DNA of 64,000 bases from Proluteimonas luteida (GCF_021191695.1 NZ_JAIWPT010000001.1:310001-374000); one strand, 5' to 3'. Positions 42,014-55,762 are shown, counted from the stretch's first letter. Notes: generated by a model from the letters alone, not told the origin. Program-made: numbers and translations.

Positions 42014-43142
42014 ATGATCGAACTCAATCCCGTGCGCCAGCGCATCGTCGACCTCAAGGGTCGGCTGGATGCGCTGAGGGGGTATCTTTGACTACGACGC
42101 CCGTCGCGAGCGTCTGGAGGAAGTCGAGCGCGAGCTCGAGGACCCGAACATCTGGAACGATGCCGAGCGCGCCCAGGCCCTCGGCCGCGAACGCTCGACG
42201 CTCGACAAGACCGTCAACGGCATCCGCGATCTGAACGAAGGACTGGCCGGCGCCAGCGAACTGCTGGAACTGGCCGAGGCCGAGGACGACGAGGAGACCG
42301 CGAACGCGGTCGTGGCCGACGTCGAGCGGTTCGCGCGCGACGTCGACAAGCTCGAGTTCCAGCGCATGTTCTCCGGCGAGATGGACTCAGCGGCGGCATT
42401 CGTCGACATCCAGGCCGGCGCCGGCGGCACCGAGGCCCAGGACTGGGCCGAGATGCTGCTGCGCATGTACCTGCGCTGGGCCGAATCGCGTGGCTGGAAG
42501 ACCGAACTGATGGAAGTCAGCGGCGGCGACGTCGCGGGCATCAAGTCGGCGACGGTGCGGGTCGAGGGCGAGTTCGCCTATGGCTGGCTCAAGACCGAGA
42601 TCGGCGTGCACCGGCTGGTGCGCAAGTCGCCGTTCGACTCCGACAACCGCCGGCACACCAGCTTCACCTCGGTGTTCGTGTCGCCGGAAGTCGACGACAA
42701 CATCGAGATCGACATCAATCCGGCCGACCTGCGCACCGACGTCTACCGCTCGTCCGGCGCCGGTGGCCAGCACGTCAACAAGACCGAGTCGGCGGTGCGC
42801 ATCACCCACATCCCGACCAACACCGTGGTCGCCTGCCAGACCGGCCGCAGCCAGCACCAGAACCGCGACACCGCGATGAAGATGCTGGCCGCCAAGCTCT
42901 ACGAGCTGGAACTGCAGAAGCGCAACGCCGAAAAGGACGCGCTGGAAGCGACCAAGTCCGACATCGGCTGGGGCAGCCAGATCCGCAACTACGTGCTCGA
43001 CCAGAGCCGGATCAAGGACCTGCGCACCGGCGTGGAGCGCAGCGACACCCAGAAGGTGCTCGACGGCGACCTGGACGAGTTCGTCGAGGCGGCGCTCAAG
43101 TCCGGCCTGGAGGCCGGAGCCAAACGTGTCGATGCCAGCTGA
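42014..43142 (+). CDS. prfB: Peptide chain release factor 2, with programmed +1 frameshift
   Basis: RF2 releases nascent protein at UGA and UAA. The gene starts at 42014 and after 25 codons meets TGA at 42089. Ribosomes must shift +1 on CTT (CTTTGAC), guided by the internal Shine-Dalgarno-like AGGGGGT, to continue from 42090. The complete product has 375 residues. Further on are the stop-codon-reading tripeptide region ([13 protein letters not shown]) and the GGQ motif that triggers hydrolysis ([17 protein letters not shown]). The frameshift lets RF2 level control its own synthesis. TAGAAT at 41982-41987 is a likely -10 box. lysS follows after a repeat-filled gap, the conserved prfB-lysS order. 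Confidence 0.97.
42077..42091 (+). promoter_or_regulatory. prfB programmed frameshift site
   Basis: AGGGGGT (42077-42083) acts as internal Shine-Dalgarno sequence, followed by TAT and then CTTTGA, with the in-frame stop at 42089-42091. The distance between the SD-like element and the shifty codon CTT matches that in the E. coli prfB frameshift site. Confidence 0.95.
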
Positions 43143-43148
43143 GTGTTT

Positions 43149-43292
43149 TTGCCACGGATTTGCGCGGAGACACGCGGATTCAAGGCAAAGCCAGGTGCGC
43201 AACCGGTAATGTCATCGCGCGCGGAAATGACGGGGTCGCGTAGCCCCGGTCTTCCGCTCCTATCCGCGTCATCCGCGTAGACCCGCGGCCAA
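43149..43292. repeat. MITE-like element with imperfect inverted ends between prfB and lysS
   Basis: The 172-bp prfB-lysS gap is mostly one repeat-like element. The left end (43149-43181, TTGCCACGGATTTGCGCGGA, then GACACGCGGATT) and the right end (about 43258-43292, TATCCGCGTCATCCGCG then TAGACCCGCGGCCAA) are imperfect inverted repeats of about 33 bp. The ends are built from repeated CGCGGAT-type words. No coding capacity is seen between them. Confidence 0.6.
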
Positions 43293-43314
43293 TACCTGAT
43301 TTTTAGAGACTCCC

Positions 43315-44835
<1,521 letters not shown>

Positions 44836-45004
44836 GGGCGGTTTTCGCCCTTCACCGCCATTCCCGCCGCATCCAGACCTCCGGGCTTTCCGGTCGGCGC
44901 CGGCCATCCGCCCCGGCCGGCTGGCTGGCGCGGGGATTGCTTCACGTTAAGATCGGCAGACGACGCTGCCCGGACAGCGTCCGGCAACGGGAGGAGGGGC
45001 TGCA

Positions 45005-46060
45005 ATGAACATCGTCATCGTCGATGACCAGACGTCCGCACGGACCATGCTGCGGCATATCCTCGAGGACATCAGTCCCGAACTCGACGTGTTCGATTTC
45101 GGCGATCCCGAGATCGCATTGCGCTGGTGCGACGACAACCGGCCGGACCTGCTGCTGCTCGACTACCGCATGCCGGTGGTCGACGGCCTGGAGTTCGCGC
45201 GCCGCTTCCGCCGGCCGCTGCTGCACCGCGACGTGCCGATCGTGCTGGTCACCGTGGTCGGCGACGAGCCGATCCGCCAGGCCGCGCTCGACGCCGGCGT
45301 CATCGACTTCCTGGTCAAGCCGGTGCGGCCGCGCGAACTGCGCGCCCGCTGCCGCAACCTGCTGCAGCTGCGGCAGCAGTCGGAGTCGGTCAAGCAGCGC
45401 GCCCTGTCGCTGGAACAGCGCCTGCTGGCCAGCATGCACGAGATCGAGGAGCGCGAGCGCGAGACCCTGTTCCGTCTGGCGCGCGCCATCGCCTATCGCG
45501 ACGCCAGCACCAGCGCCAACCTCGAGCGCGTCGCCGCGGTGGCCGGCATGGTCGCCGAGGCGATGGGCCTGGGCGAGGAGGAGGTGCGGATGATCGAGCT
45601 GGCCGCGCCGCTGCACGACATCGGCAAGATCGCGATCTCCGATGCGATCCTGACCAAGCCCGGCCCGCTGACGGCGGAGGAGACCGAGACCATGCGCGAG
45701 CATCCGCGGATCGGCTACGAACTGCTGAGCAACAGCCAGAACCGCTTCATCCAGCTCAGCGCGCTGATCGCCCTGCGCCATCAGGAGCGCTACGACGGTT
45801 CCGGCTATCCCGACGGCCTGGCCGGCGAGGAGATCCCGCTGGAGGCGCGCATCGTCGCCATCGCCGACGTGTTCGACGCGCTGATCTCGCGGCGCCCGTA
45901 CAAACGCGCCTGGTCGATCGAGGAGGCGCTGGCCTACATCGCCGAGAACAGCGGCCGCCACTTCGACCCGCGCTGCGTCGAGGCGATGCTGGGCGATCCG
46001 CAGCGGCTGCGCGAGATCTGCGCGTTGCACGGCGGTCCCGCCGGGCAGACGGTGCAGTGA
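45005..46060 (+). CDS. rpfG: Response regulator RpfG, HD-GYP c-di-GMP phosphodiesterase
   Basis: RpfG is the output of DSF quorum sensing: when phosphorylated by RpfC it degrades cyclic di-GMP. The 351-residue protein has a receiver domain (1-120) with acidic pocket Asp7/Asp8 and phospho-acceptor Asp53 (LLLLDYRMP). A helical linker leads to an HD-GYP domain with His204-Asp205 (LHDIGKIAI), [12 protein letters not shown] (GYP at 267-269), and ADVFDAL. All catalytic motifs are intact. The ribosome binding site is GGGAGGAGGGG just before the ATG. rpfC follows after 10 bp, so sensor and regulator form one operon; rpfH, found between them in X. campestris, is missing. Confidence 0.94.
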   Translation: MNIVIVDDQTSARTMLRHILEDISPELDVFDFGDPEIALRWCDDNRPDLLLLDYRMPVVDGLEFARRFRRPLLHRDVPIVLVTVVGDEPIRQAALDAGVIDFLVKPVRPRELRARCRNLLQLRQQSESVKQRALSLEQRLLASMHEIEERERETLFRLARAIAYRDASTSANLERVAAVAGMVAEAMGLGEEEVRMIELAAPLHDIGKIAISDAILTKPGPLTAEETETMREHPRIGYELLSNSQNRFIQLSALIALRHQERYDGSGYPDGLAGEEIPLEARIVAIADVFDALISRRPYKRAWSIEEALAYIAENSGRHFDPRCVEAMLGDPQRLREICALHGGPAGQTVQ

Positions 46061-46070
46061 GCAGGCGGGG

Positions 46071-48206
46071 ATGATCGCCGTGCTGCGCGGGGCCAGGGAC
46101 AGGCTGTCGCACCGCCCCGACAGCGAACACGGGCAGGCGATCGTACGCCTGCTGATGCTGTGCGTGATCTACGCCTACCTGCAGGTGGTCGTGGCCGGCA
46201 GGGACGAGGTCGCGACGCAACTGCTGATGTCCGAGCGTTACCTGATGGTCGAGTTCGCGGTGGCGTTCGCGATCATCGGCTGGATCCTGTGGCGCCCCGG
46301 CGTCTCGCACCCGCGCCGGATCCTCGGCATGGTGGCCGACTACAGCCTGATGGGCGTGGGCATGTTCCTGCTCGGCGACCTGCTGGCGTGGCTGTACGTG
46401 GTGGTGATGTGGGTCACCGTCGGCAACGGCCTGCGCTTCGGGCCGCGCTATCTGTACATGGCGATCGCGTTCGCGGTCGTGACCTTCGGCGCGGCGATGG
46501 CGCTGACCCCGTACTGGCAGCAGAACCTGTCGCTGGCCTGGGGGCTGCTGATCGGCCTGGTCGCGGTGCCGCTGTACCTGAGCTCGCTGCTGCGCGCGCT
46601 GACCGATGCGACCGAGGCCGCCAAGGCGGCGAGCCAGGCGAAGAGCCGGTTCCTGGCCAACATGAGCCACGAACTGCGCACGCCGCTCAACGGCATCATC
46701 GGCATGTCCGAGCTGCTGGTCACCACCCAGCTGACCACCGAACAGCGCGACAGCGCGCACGTCATCCAGACCTCGGCCAAGGCACTGCAGCTGCTGGTCG
46801 ACGACGTCCTGGACATCTTCAAGATCGAGGCCGGCAAGTTCCGCCGCAGCGACAACGATTTCTCGTTGCCGGAGCTGGTGCGCAGCGTGCAGGTGATGCT
46901 GCTGCCCAGCGCGCAGGCCAAGCGGCTGGCGTTCGAGGTCGAGGTCGACCCGGCGGTGCCGGCGCTGCTGCACGGCGACAGCAACCAGTTGCGCCAGGTG
47001 CTGGTGAACCTGCTGTCGAACGCGATCAAGTTCACCGACCAGGGCGAGGTGCGCCTCGCCATTTCGCTGTGCTCGGCGACCGCGGACGTCGCCCAGGTGC
47101 GTTTCTCGGTGCGCGACACCGGCATTGGCATCCCGGCCGAGGCGATGCAGGGCATCTTCGACGCGTTCGAACAGGTCGAGACCGGCCTCGGCCGCCGTTA
47201 CGGCGGGACCGGCCTGGGCACGACGATCGCCAAGGGCCTGACCGAGCTGATGGGCGGACGGATCCAGGTCGAGAGCCAGGTCGGCGTCGGCTCGCATTTC
47301 TGGATCGAGGTTCCGCTGGGCATCGTCGCGGGCGCGGACGGCGACGCCGCCGGCGCCGCGACCGCGGACAACATCATCGCCTTCGCCGATCCCTTCGTAC
47401 GCCACCGCGCCCGGGTCGCGCCGATGCGCATCCTGGTGGCCGACGACCAGGTCGCCAACCGCATGGTGCTGCGCCGGCTGCTGGAGAAGGCCGGGCATCG
47501 ACCGCAGGTGGTCGACGACGGCGAGGACGTGCTCGCCGCGCTGGAGGCGCACCGCTACGACGCGGTGATCATCGACCTGCACATGCCCGGCGCGAACGGG
47601 CTCGACGTGCTCAAGCAGGTGCGCTTCATGGAGGCCGGCGCCCGCCGCACCCCGTTCATCGTGCTGACCGCCGATGCCACCGCCGAGGCGCGGGAGGCGG
47701 TGGAGAAGGCCGGGGCGTTCGCGTTCCTGACCAAGCCGGTGGCCATCGACCGGTTGCTGGAGAAACTGGCGGAGATTGCGCTGGGGCCGGCCGACAAGTC
47801 CGTCGCGGCCCCGCAACGGCAGGCGCCGCGCCCGGGCGGGCTGATCTCGCAGCAGATCCTCGACGAGCTGCGGGAGATGGGCCTGGGCGACGAATTCGTG
47901 CAACGGTTCCTGGTCGAATGCGCGCGCGATGCGCGCAAGTGCCTGATGGACCTCGAGTCGGGCGCGCAGGCGGCGAAGTGGGACGCGGTGCGCGACGCCT
48001 GCCATGCGCTCAAGGGCGCGGCCGGCAACATGGGGGCGATCCGCCTCGCCGACATCGCCTCGGAAGGCATGCGCATGCCGTCCGACCGGCTGGTCAACGA
48101 ATGGCCGGCGCTGTTGCAGGCATTGCGCCTGCAACTGGAGCAGGCCCTGGCCGCGCTGCGCGAGCGCGGCGACCTGCAGGCGCAGCCCGGATCGGACAAC
48201 GGCTGA
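46071..48206 (+). CDS. rpfC: Hybrid sensor kinase RpfC, DSF receptor
   Basis: RpfC senses the diffusible signal factor and phosphorylates RpfG. The 711-residue hybrid kinase has a short N-terminus with [12 protein letters not shown], the region linked to DSF binding in X. campestris. Five predicted membrane segments follow (about residues 22-165). HisKA has His200 ([12 protein letters not shown]), and HATPase has NLLSNAIKF and DTGIGI. The receiver domain has Asp502 (VIIDLHMPG) and the Hpt domain has His645 ([12 protein letters not shown]). The full His-Asp-His relay is intact. It is 10 bp after rpfG and converges on rpfF with a 21-bp gap, the order of the Xanthomonas cluster. By family knowledge RpfC also represses RpfF activity by direct contact. 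Confidence 0.94.
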   Translation: MIAVLRGARDRLSHRPDSEHGQAIVRLLMLCVIYAYLQVVVAGRDEVATQLLMSERYLMVEFAVAFAIIGWILWRPGVSHPRRILGMVADYSLMGVGMFLLGDLLAWLYVVVMWVTVGNGLRFGPRYLYMAIAFAVVTFGAAMALTPYWQQNLSLAWGLLIGLVAVPLYLSSLLRALTDATEAAKAASQAKSRFLANMSHELRTPLNGIIGMSELLVTTQLTTEQRDSAHVIQTSAKALQLLVDDVLDIFKIEAGKFRRSDNDFSLPELVRSVQVMLLPSAQAKRLAFEVEVDPAVPALLHGDSNQLRQVLVNLLSNAIKFTDQGEVRLAISLCSATADVAQVRFSVRDTGIGIPAEAMQGIFDAFEQVETGLGRRYGGTGLGTTIAKGLTELMGGRIQVESQVGVGSHFWIEVPLGIVAGADGDAAGAATADNIIAFADPFVRHRARVAPMRILVADDQVANRMVLRRLLEKAGHRPQVVDDGEDVLAALEAHRYDAVIIDLHMPGANGLDVLKQVRFMEAGARRTPFIVLTADATAEAREAVEKAGAFAFLTKPVAIDRLLEKLAEIALGPADKSVAAPQRQAPRPGGLISQQILDELREMGLGDEFVQRFLVECARDARKCLMDLESGAQAAKWDAVRDACHALKGAAGNMGAIRLADIASEGMRMPSDRLVNEWPALLQALRLQLEQALAALRERGDLQAQPGSDNG

Positions 48207-48227
48207 TCCGGGCCTTGTCGCCGGGAT

Positions 48228-49154
48228 TCAGCCGGCGCTGGCGGCTTCGCCGATGGCCTGATCGCCCGCGGCGGTGCCGGGACGGCGCAGCTGCGCACGC
48301 ACCAGCCGTTCCATCACCCGCAGCTGCCTGTCGCCGAGCTGCAGCGCGGTATCGACCCAGATGCGGGTGATGCGCATCAGCTCGTCGTGGGTCACCGGAT
48401 ACGCGCCGTCGCGGACCTGGTGCAGGGCCAGGCGCGCCGCAGCGATGCGGCGGTTCTGGCGGATCACCTCGTGGACGGCGCGGGTGCCTTCGCCCTTGTC
48501 GACCAGCACGTCGACGATCCCCATCTGGTGCAGTTCGTCGCTGCTGTACATCCTGCCGTTGAGCATCATCTCCTCGGCGACCTTCGGCGTGGTCTTCTGC
48601 ACCAGCAGCGAGTAGGCGCCCATGCCCGGGAACAGGCCGAACAGCACCTCCGGGAAGCCCATCTGCACGCCGCGCTCGGCGACGATGGTCTGGCAGGCCA
48701 GCGCGAGCTCGAACCCGCCACCGAGCGCGTCGCCCTCGACCAGGGCCACGGTGTGCGCGTTGGGGTGCAGGCGGGTGTGCAGCAGGTGGATGTTGTCGAC
48801 GCATTCGGTCGCATAGCGCAGCAGGCCGTCGCGGTCGCGGTTGCGGATCAGGCCGGCGAACAGCTGCAGGTCGCCGCCGAGGTTGAAGACATGGGCGTCC
48901 GAGCCCAGCACGATGTGCGACAGCTGCGTTTCCGCCTCCTGCGACCTGTCGGAGATCCGCTCGATCGCCTGCCGGGCGAACAGGCGCAGCTCGCGCAGCA
49001 GGCCGGGCGAGAAGCACGCGCGGTAGGTCGGATCCGCGAACGCCTGCTGGGCGTGCATGAAGCACCAGTGCGCGTCGTTGGAAGGGTCGTGCTCGATGCG
49101 GATGGTGGACAGTGCGGTGGCGCAATCGCGGTGCAGCAGCTCGACGTTGGTCAT
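48228..49154 (-). CDS. rpfF: DSF synthase RpfF
   Basis: RpfF makes the quorum signal DSF (cis-11-methyl-2-dodecenoic acid and relatives) from acyl-ACP by combined thioesterase and dehydratase activity. The 308-residue protein has the crotonase fold. The two catalytic glutamates known from X. campestris (Glu141 and Glu161) correspond to Glu149 (LGGGFELALA) and Glu169 (GFPEVLFGLFPGMG), 20 residues apart as expected. The ATG at 49154 has AAGGGGGA upstream. A 12-bp stem hairpin lies in its leader (49172-49207) and a perfect CRP/Clp-type site further up (49313-49328). rpfB lies upstream on the same strand. Confidence 0.93.
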   Translation of the reverse strand: MTNVELLHRDCATALSTIRIEHDPSNDAHWCFMHAQQAFADPTYRACFSPGLLRELRLFARQAIERISDRSQEAETQLSHIVLGSDAHVFNLGGDLQLFAGLIRNRDRDGLLRYATECVDNIHLLHTRLHPNAHTVALVEGDALGGGFELALACQTIVAERGVQMGFPEVLFGLFPGMGAYSLLVQKTTPKVAEEMMLNGRMYSSDELHQMGIVDVLVDKGEGTRAVHEVIRQNRRIAAARLALHQVRDGAYPVTHDELMRITRIWVDTALQLGDRQLRVMERLVRAQLRRPGTAAGDQAIGEAASAG

Positions 49155-49171
49155 TGGAAATCCCCCTTGAG

Positions 49172-49207
49172 AGGGCTTTCGCCAGCCGGGCGTCCGGCGA
49201 AAGCCCT
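49172..49207 (-). promoter_or_regulatory. 12-bp stem hairpin in the rpfF leader
   Basis: AGGGCTTTCGCC (49172-49183) and GGCGAAAGCCCT (49196-49207) form a perfect 12-bp inverted repeat around a 12-nt loop. On the minus strand it ends 17 bases before the rpfF ATG, just in front of the ribosome binding site. It could affect translation or RNA stability of rpfF, or end transcripts from rpfB; no T-run is present. Confidence 0.65.
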
Positions 49208-49312
49208 ACATGTTCATAATTCGCCCGATGCACGCTTCTATGCGCTCAAACGGCGAAAAGGGCAAGGATTTCAATGATCTGGCGCCGACCGTTAAGACGG
49301 TTGCCGAAATAT

Positions 49313-49328
49313 TGTGACTTGCGTCACA
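49313..49328 (-). promoter_or_regulatory. CRP/Clp-type binding site upstream of rpfF
   Basis: TGTGACTTGCGTCACA is a perfect match to TGTGA-N6-TCACA, the site of CRP and of Clp, its Xanthomonadaceae relative. It lies between the rpfB stop (49332) and rpfF, about 166 bp (centre) before the rpfF start, in an AT-richer stretch (AATATTGTGA). Confidence 0.75.
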
Positions 49329-49331
49329 TTT

Positions 49332-51005
49332 TCATTCCCCGTCGTCGCGCAGCTCCCGGCGCAGGATCTTGCCGACGTTGGTCTTGGGCAGCTCCTTGCG
49401 GAACTCGACGATGCGCGGATGCTTGTAGCCGGTCAGGTGCTCGCGCGCGTGCGCCTTGACCTGGTCGGCGGTCAGCGCGCTGTCCTTCTTGACGATGACG
49501 ACCTTGACCGCTTCCCCGGACTTCTCGTCGGGCACGCCGATCGCCGCGACCTCGAGCACGCCGGGCATCATCGCGATGACGTCCTCGACCTCGTTGGGAT
49601 ACACGTTGAATCCGGAGACCAGGATCATGTCCTTCTTGCGGTCGACGATGTAGAAGAAGCCCTTCTCGTCCATCCGCGCCATGTCGCCGGTATGCAGCCA
49701 GCCGTCGGCATCGATCGCCTCGGCGGTGTCCTCCGGGCGCTGCCAGTAGCCCTTCATGACCTGCGGGCCGCGGATGCACAGCTCGCCGACCTCGCCGACC
49801 GGCAGCTGCCTGCCGTCCTCGTCCTTGATGCAGGCTTCGGTCGATGGCACCGGCAGGCCGATCGATCCGTTGTACTCGGGCAGCGTCATCGGGTTGATGC
49901 AGGCCGCCGGCGAGGTCTCGGTCAGGCCGTAGGCCTCGACCAGTGTATTGCCGGTGACCTGCTTCCAGCGCTCGGCCACGGCGCGCTGCACGGCCATGCC
50001 GCCGCCGAGGGTCAGGTGCAGCCTGGAGAAATCGATCTCGTCGAAGCCGGGCGTGTTGAGCAGGCCGTTGAACAGCGTGTTGACGCCGGTGATCGCGGTG
50101 AACGGCTCGCGCTTGAGCTCCTTGACGAAGCCGGGCATGTCGCGCGGATTGGTGATCAGGATGTTCTTGGCGCCGAACTTCATGAACACCAGTCCGTTCG
50201 CCGTCAACGCGAAGATGTGATACAGCGGCAGCGCGGTGATGATCGTTTCCTGGCCCGGCTTGACGTTGGTGCCGACCCATGCCGACGCCTGCTGCATGTT
50301 CGCCACCAGGTTGCGGTGGGTGAGCATCGCGCCCTTGGCCACGCCGGTGGTGCCGCCGGTGTACTGCAGGAAGGCGATGTCATCCGGACCGATGGCGACG
50401 TCGGGCAACTGGTGCTTGCGGCCGAGCGCCAGCGTGTCGCGGAAGCGGACGGCGCCGTGGATGGTGTAGTCGGGCACCATCTTCTTGACGTACTTGAGCA
50501 CGAAATTGACGATCGGCCCCTTGGGAAAGCCGAGCAGGTCGCCCAGCCCCGTGGTGATGACCTGTTTGACCTCGGTGTCGGGCAGCACGTCCTGCACGGT
50601 CTTGCCGAAGTTGTCCATGACCAGGATCGCCGCGGCGCCCGAGTCGACCAGCTGGTGGCGCAGCTCGCGCGCGGTGTACATCGGGTTGGTGTTGACGACG
50701 GTCAGCCCGGCGCGCAGCACGCCGAAGGTCGCGATCGGGTACTGCAGGCAGTTGGGCATCATGATCGCGACGCGATCGCCCTTCTTGAGCTTCAGCTCGC
50801 CGAGCAGGTAGGCGGCGAAGTCGCGGCTGAGCGCATCGAGCTCGCCATAGGTGATCGTCCGTCCCATGTTCGAGAAGGCCGGCCGGTCCCGGTAGTGGGC
50901 GATGGCCTCTTCGAGCACCGCGGGGACCGAGCTGTACTGTCCCGGATCGATCTCCGCGGGGATGCCGGCGGGATAGCTCGCCAGCCACGGACGTTGTTCG
51001 CTCAT
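49332..51005 (-). CDS. rpfB: Long-chain acyl-CoA synthetase RpfB
   Basis: RpfB is a FadD-type ligase that activates fatty acids and in Xanthomonas turns over DSF signals. The 557-residue protein has the AMP-binding signature ([20 protein letters not shown]), the P-loop-like [26 protein letters not shown] and [21 protein letters not shown], and ends with [13 protein letters not shown] including the catalytic lysine. The start at 51005 is preceded by GGAGAGG. The order rpfB then rpfF on one strand matches X. campestris, but the 177-bp gap with its own Clp-type site and hairpin suggests rpfF is also transcribed separately. Confidence 0.92.
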   Translation of the reverse strand: MSEQRPWLASYPAGIPAEIDPGQYSSVPAVLEEAIAHYRDRPAFSNMGRTITYGELDALSRDFAAYLLGELKLKKGDRVAIMMPNCLQYPIATFGVLRAGLTVVNTNPMYTARELRHQLVDSGAAAILVMDNFGKTVQDVLPDTEVKQVITTGLGDLLGFPKGPIVNFVLKYVKKMVPDYTIHGAVRFRDTLALGRKHQLPDVAIGPDDIAFLQYTGGTTGVAKGAMLTHRNLVANMQQASAWVGTNVKPGQETIITALPLYHIFALTANGLVFMKFGAKNILITNPRDMPGFVKELKREPFTAITGVNTLFNGLLNTPGFDEIDFSRLHLTLGGGMAVQRAVAERWKQVTGNTLVEAYGLTETSPAACINPMTLPEYNGSIGLPVPSTEACIKDEDGRQLPVGEVGELCIRGPQVMKGYWQRPEDTAEAIDADGWLHTGDMARMDEKGFFYIVDRKKDMILVSGFNVYPNEVEDVIAMMPGVLEVAAIGVPDEKSGEAVKVVIVKKDSALTADQVKAHAREHLTGYKHPRIVEFRKELPKTNVGKILRRELRDDGE

Positions 51006-51161
51006 GCAATCCTCTCCCTGTAGATTGACGGCCGACACTCGACGCGGTGGCGTACCTGTGCAATTCGAACGATTGGAGCATAGGCTCCAGGGAGTGGCAA
51101 GGCGGAGCGCCGCGCGAAAAGTACGGGGATCGTCCCCGCATCTACGGCCGGGGAAACATCG

Positions 51162-51662
51162 ATGAAACCCAATACAGCATGCATGCAGTGGCCGTCGTCG
51201 CGGCATGCGCCCGTTGCAGGTCCGATGGCGCGCGCGCTGGCGTCGTGCGTGCTGCTGTTCTTCGTGCTGCTGTCCGGCTGCGCGAAGACGCCACCGGAAG
51301 AAGCGCTGCGCGCGCGCGTTGCTGCGTTGCAGCAGAGCCTGGAGGCGCGTGATGCCGCGGCGATGGAGGCGATGCTTGATGCGGACTTCATCGGACCGGA
51401 CGGCATGGACCGGCGCGATGCGCGGCGCATGGCCACGCTGCTGCTGTTTCGGCAGCAGCAGGTCGGCGTGACCAGCGGGCCGCTCGACGTGCGGCTGCAG
51501 GGCGACGACCGCGCGACGGTGGCGGCGACCGTCGCGCTGACCGGCGGCTCGGGACGCCTGCTGCCCGACAGCGCGCAGGCCTGGCGCGTCGAGAGCGGGT
51601 GGCGCCTGCGCGGCGGCGACTGGTACATGACCAGCATCGCCTGGACGCCGGCGCTGCGTTGA
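51162..51662 (+). CDS. Lipoprotein with NTF2/SnoaL-like domain
   Basis: This 166-residue predicted lipoprotein of unknown function has the lipobox FVLLSGC with the acylated cysteine at residue 40 from the ATG at 51162. Starting at the internal ATG at 51225 would give a more normal 18-residue signal peptide ([18 protein letters not shown]), so the annotated start may be too early, although GGGGAAA upstream favours it. The mature part ([23 protein letters not shown] and [18 protein letters not shown]) has the pattern of small cone-shaped NTF2-like domains. It is divergent from rpfB with 156 bp between. Confidence 0.7.
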   Translation: MKPNTACMQWPSSRHAPVAGPMARALASCVLLFFVLLSGCAKTPPEEALRARVAALQQSLEARDAAAMEAMLDADFIGPDGMDRRDARRMATLLLFRQQQVGVTSGPLDVRLQGDDRATVAATVALTGGSGRLLPDSAQAWRVESGWRLRGGDWYMTSIAWTPALR

Positions 51663-51730
51663 TGTCGACACCGCGCATGCCCGCCGCCGCGTCGCGACAG
51701 GCGGGCATGCCGATCGGTCAGGGGCTCGCC

Positions 51731-52028
51731 CTACGCGGCCTTCCTCGCGGCGAGTTGCCGCAGCACGTAGTGGAGCAGGCCGCCGTGGTGGGTGAGGGCG
51801 CATGCTTGCGACGCCCTGCGTCGCGTGCGGCCGAACGCCCGCCGCGCTGCGGCGGGCCGGTCTTCCGCCCGTTTCGGAGTCAGGCGACCTTGCGTGCTGC
51901 GAGTTGCCGCAGCACGTAGTGGAGCAGGCCGCCGTGGCGGGTGAGGGCGCATGCTTGCGACGCCCTGCGTCGCGTGCGGCCGAACGCCCGCCGCGCAGCG
52001 GCGGGCCGGTCTTCCGCCCGTTCCGGAG
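51731..52028 (-). repeat. Two 149-bp tandem duplications of the acnA 3' end
   Basis: Directly downstream of the acnA stop (52029) are two further copies of its last 61 bp (51880-51940 and 51731-51791), each still encoding the tail [15 protein letters not shown] and ending in a stop. The copies are spaced exactly 149 bp apart. Between them lies a repeated 88-bp spacer of GC-rich hairpins: GCGACGC-CCT-GCGTCGC and CCCGCCGC-GCA-GCGGCGGG (GCT loop in the other copy). The copies differ by a few bases (second stop TGA, third TAG). The 366-bp stretch 51663-52028 holds no other gene. Confidence 0.92.
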
Positions 52029-54800
<2,772 letters not shown>

Positions 54801-54900
54801 GGGAGGCTCCTGTGGCTGGCAGCGGACCGGGGCGGGCGCCGCGAAAAGGACATTGTCGTCAATTTGACGTGTTCAGCTTGTTCAGTACCACACCCCGACA

Positions 54901-54939
54901 TTGAGTATGGATGCCAAAGTATGTATGATTCATCCATAC
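54901..54939 (+). promoter_or_regulatory. vapB promoter with overlapping inverted-repeat operator
   Basis: TTGAGT (54901-54906) and TATGAT (54924-54929) are 17 bp apart, a good sigma70 promoter. A perfect inverted repeat, GTATGGATG (54905-54913) and CATCCATAC (54931-54939) with 17 bp between, overlaps both promoter boxes. This is the expected layout of an autorepressor operator for the antitoxin gene that starts at 54961. Confidence 0.8.
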
Positions 54940-54960
54940 CTTCAGTTGGGGACTGCCGTC

Positions 54961-55263
54961 GTGGAAGCAACCGTCGCCGAGCGTGGACAGATCACGCTGC
55001 CCAAGGCGGTGCGCGACGCGCTGGGGCTCAGCAAGGGCACGATCCTCAAGGTCGAGCTCGAGGGTAGCCGCATCGTGCTGCGGAAGAGTGTCGACGATGC
55101 GGTGTCGCGCGCCCGCGGCCGTTTCCGGCTGGAGGGCTTCGATTCGACCGACGCGGCGATGCGCGCGGCGCGCGGCCACGACGGCGATGCGGCGCCCGGG
55201 AACATGGCGGGCGAGGGCACGGCGGGCGAGGGCACGCCGGGCACCGGCCCGGCGCAAGGCTGA
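54961..55263 (+). CDS. AbrB/MazE-family antitoxin (VapB-like)
   Basis: This 100-residue antitoxin is read from the GTG at 54961, with GGGGA upstream. An earlier in-frame ATG at 54901 lies inside the promoter and is rejected. The N-terminal swapped-hairpin domain (EATVAERGQITLPKAVRDALGLSKGTILKVE) is the AbrB/SpoVT DNA-binding fold. The C-terminal part, which should wrap around the toxin, is followed by a Gly/Thr/Pro-rich tail (GEGTAGEGTPGTGPAQ). It precedes the PIN-domain gene by 6 bp and should repress its own promoter. Confidence 0.85.
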   Translation: MEATVAERGQITLPKAVRDALGLSKGTILKVELEGSRIVLRKSVDDAVSRARGRFRLEGFDSTDAAMRAARGHDGDAAPGNMAGEGTAGEGTPGTGPAQG

Positions 55264-55269
55264 CCCGCG

Positions 55270-55671
55270 ATGATCGCCGTCGATGCGCCCGTGCTGGTCG
55301 ACCTGCTGGTCGACGGCCCCCACGCCGATGCCGCCGAGGCCTGCCTGCGCCAGTACCTGAGCAGCGGCCCGGTCGTGGTCTGCGACGTCTCCCTGTCGGA
55401 GATCTGCAGCGCGCTGCAGGACGGCGACGAGACCATGGCCGTGCTCGAGGACATGGGCGTGCGCTTCAGCGCGATCGAGGCCAAGTCCGCGTTGCGCGCC
55501 GGCGAGATGCAGCGCCGCTACTGGCGCCGCGGCGACGGCCTGGCGCGCGCGGTCCCCGATTTCCTGGTCGGTGCGCATGCGCTGCTGCAGTGCAACGGCC
55601 TGATCACCCGCGACGACGCGTTCTTCCGCACCTATTTCAAGGGACTCAAGCTGATCGTGCCCACGGCCTGA
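55270..55671 (+). CDS. PIN-domain toxin (VapC-like)
   Basis: This 133-residue ribonuclease toxin is of the VapC type. The PIN acidic residues are visible: Asp5 ([13 protein letters not shown]), Glu in [11 protein letters not shown], Asp in [13 protein letters not shown], and Asp in [10 protein letters not shown]. It follows the antitoxin by 6 bp, the normal order. The pair sits between the two aconitase genes acnA and acnB. VapC toxins typically cut tRNA or rRNA; the target here is unknown. No degeneration is seen, so the system is probably functional. Confidence 0.88.
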   Translation: MIAVDAPVLVDLLVDGPHADAAEACLRQYLSSGPVVVCDVSLSEICSALQDGDETMAVLEDMGVRFSAIEAKSALRAGEMQRRYWRRGDGLARAVPDFLVGAHALLQCNGLITRDDAFFRTYFKGLKLIVPTA

Positions 55672-55762
55672 GTTCCCACGCGACCGTTTACCGCCACGAC
55701 GCTCCCCCGGAGCGCCCGTGCCTTCCCGACGTTCCACCACCCGAAGTTCTGGAGTTACCCGC

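Noticed and set aside
44836..45004. A small rpfD gene between lysS and rpfG
   Set aside because: Only 169 bp are available and no LytTR-type coding sequence is seen.
48228..49154. Ordinary enoyl-CoA hydratase instead of RpfF
   Set aside because: The two glutamates with 20-residue spacing, the GFPEVLFGLFPGMGAY motif and the rpfB/rpfC neighbours identify RpfF.
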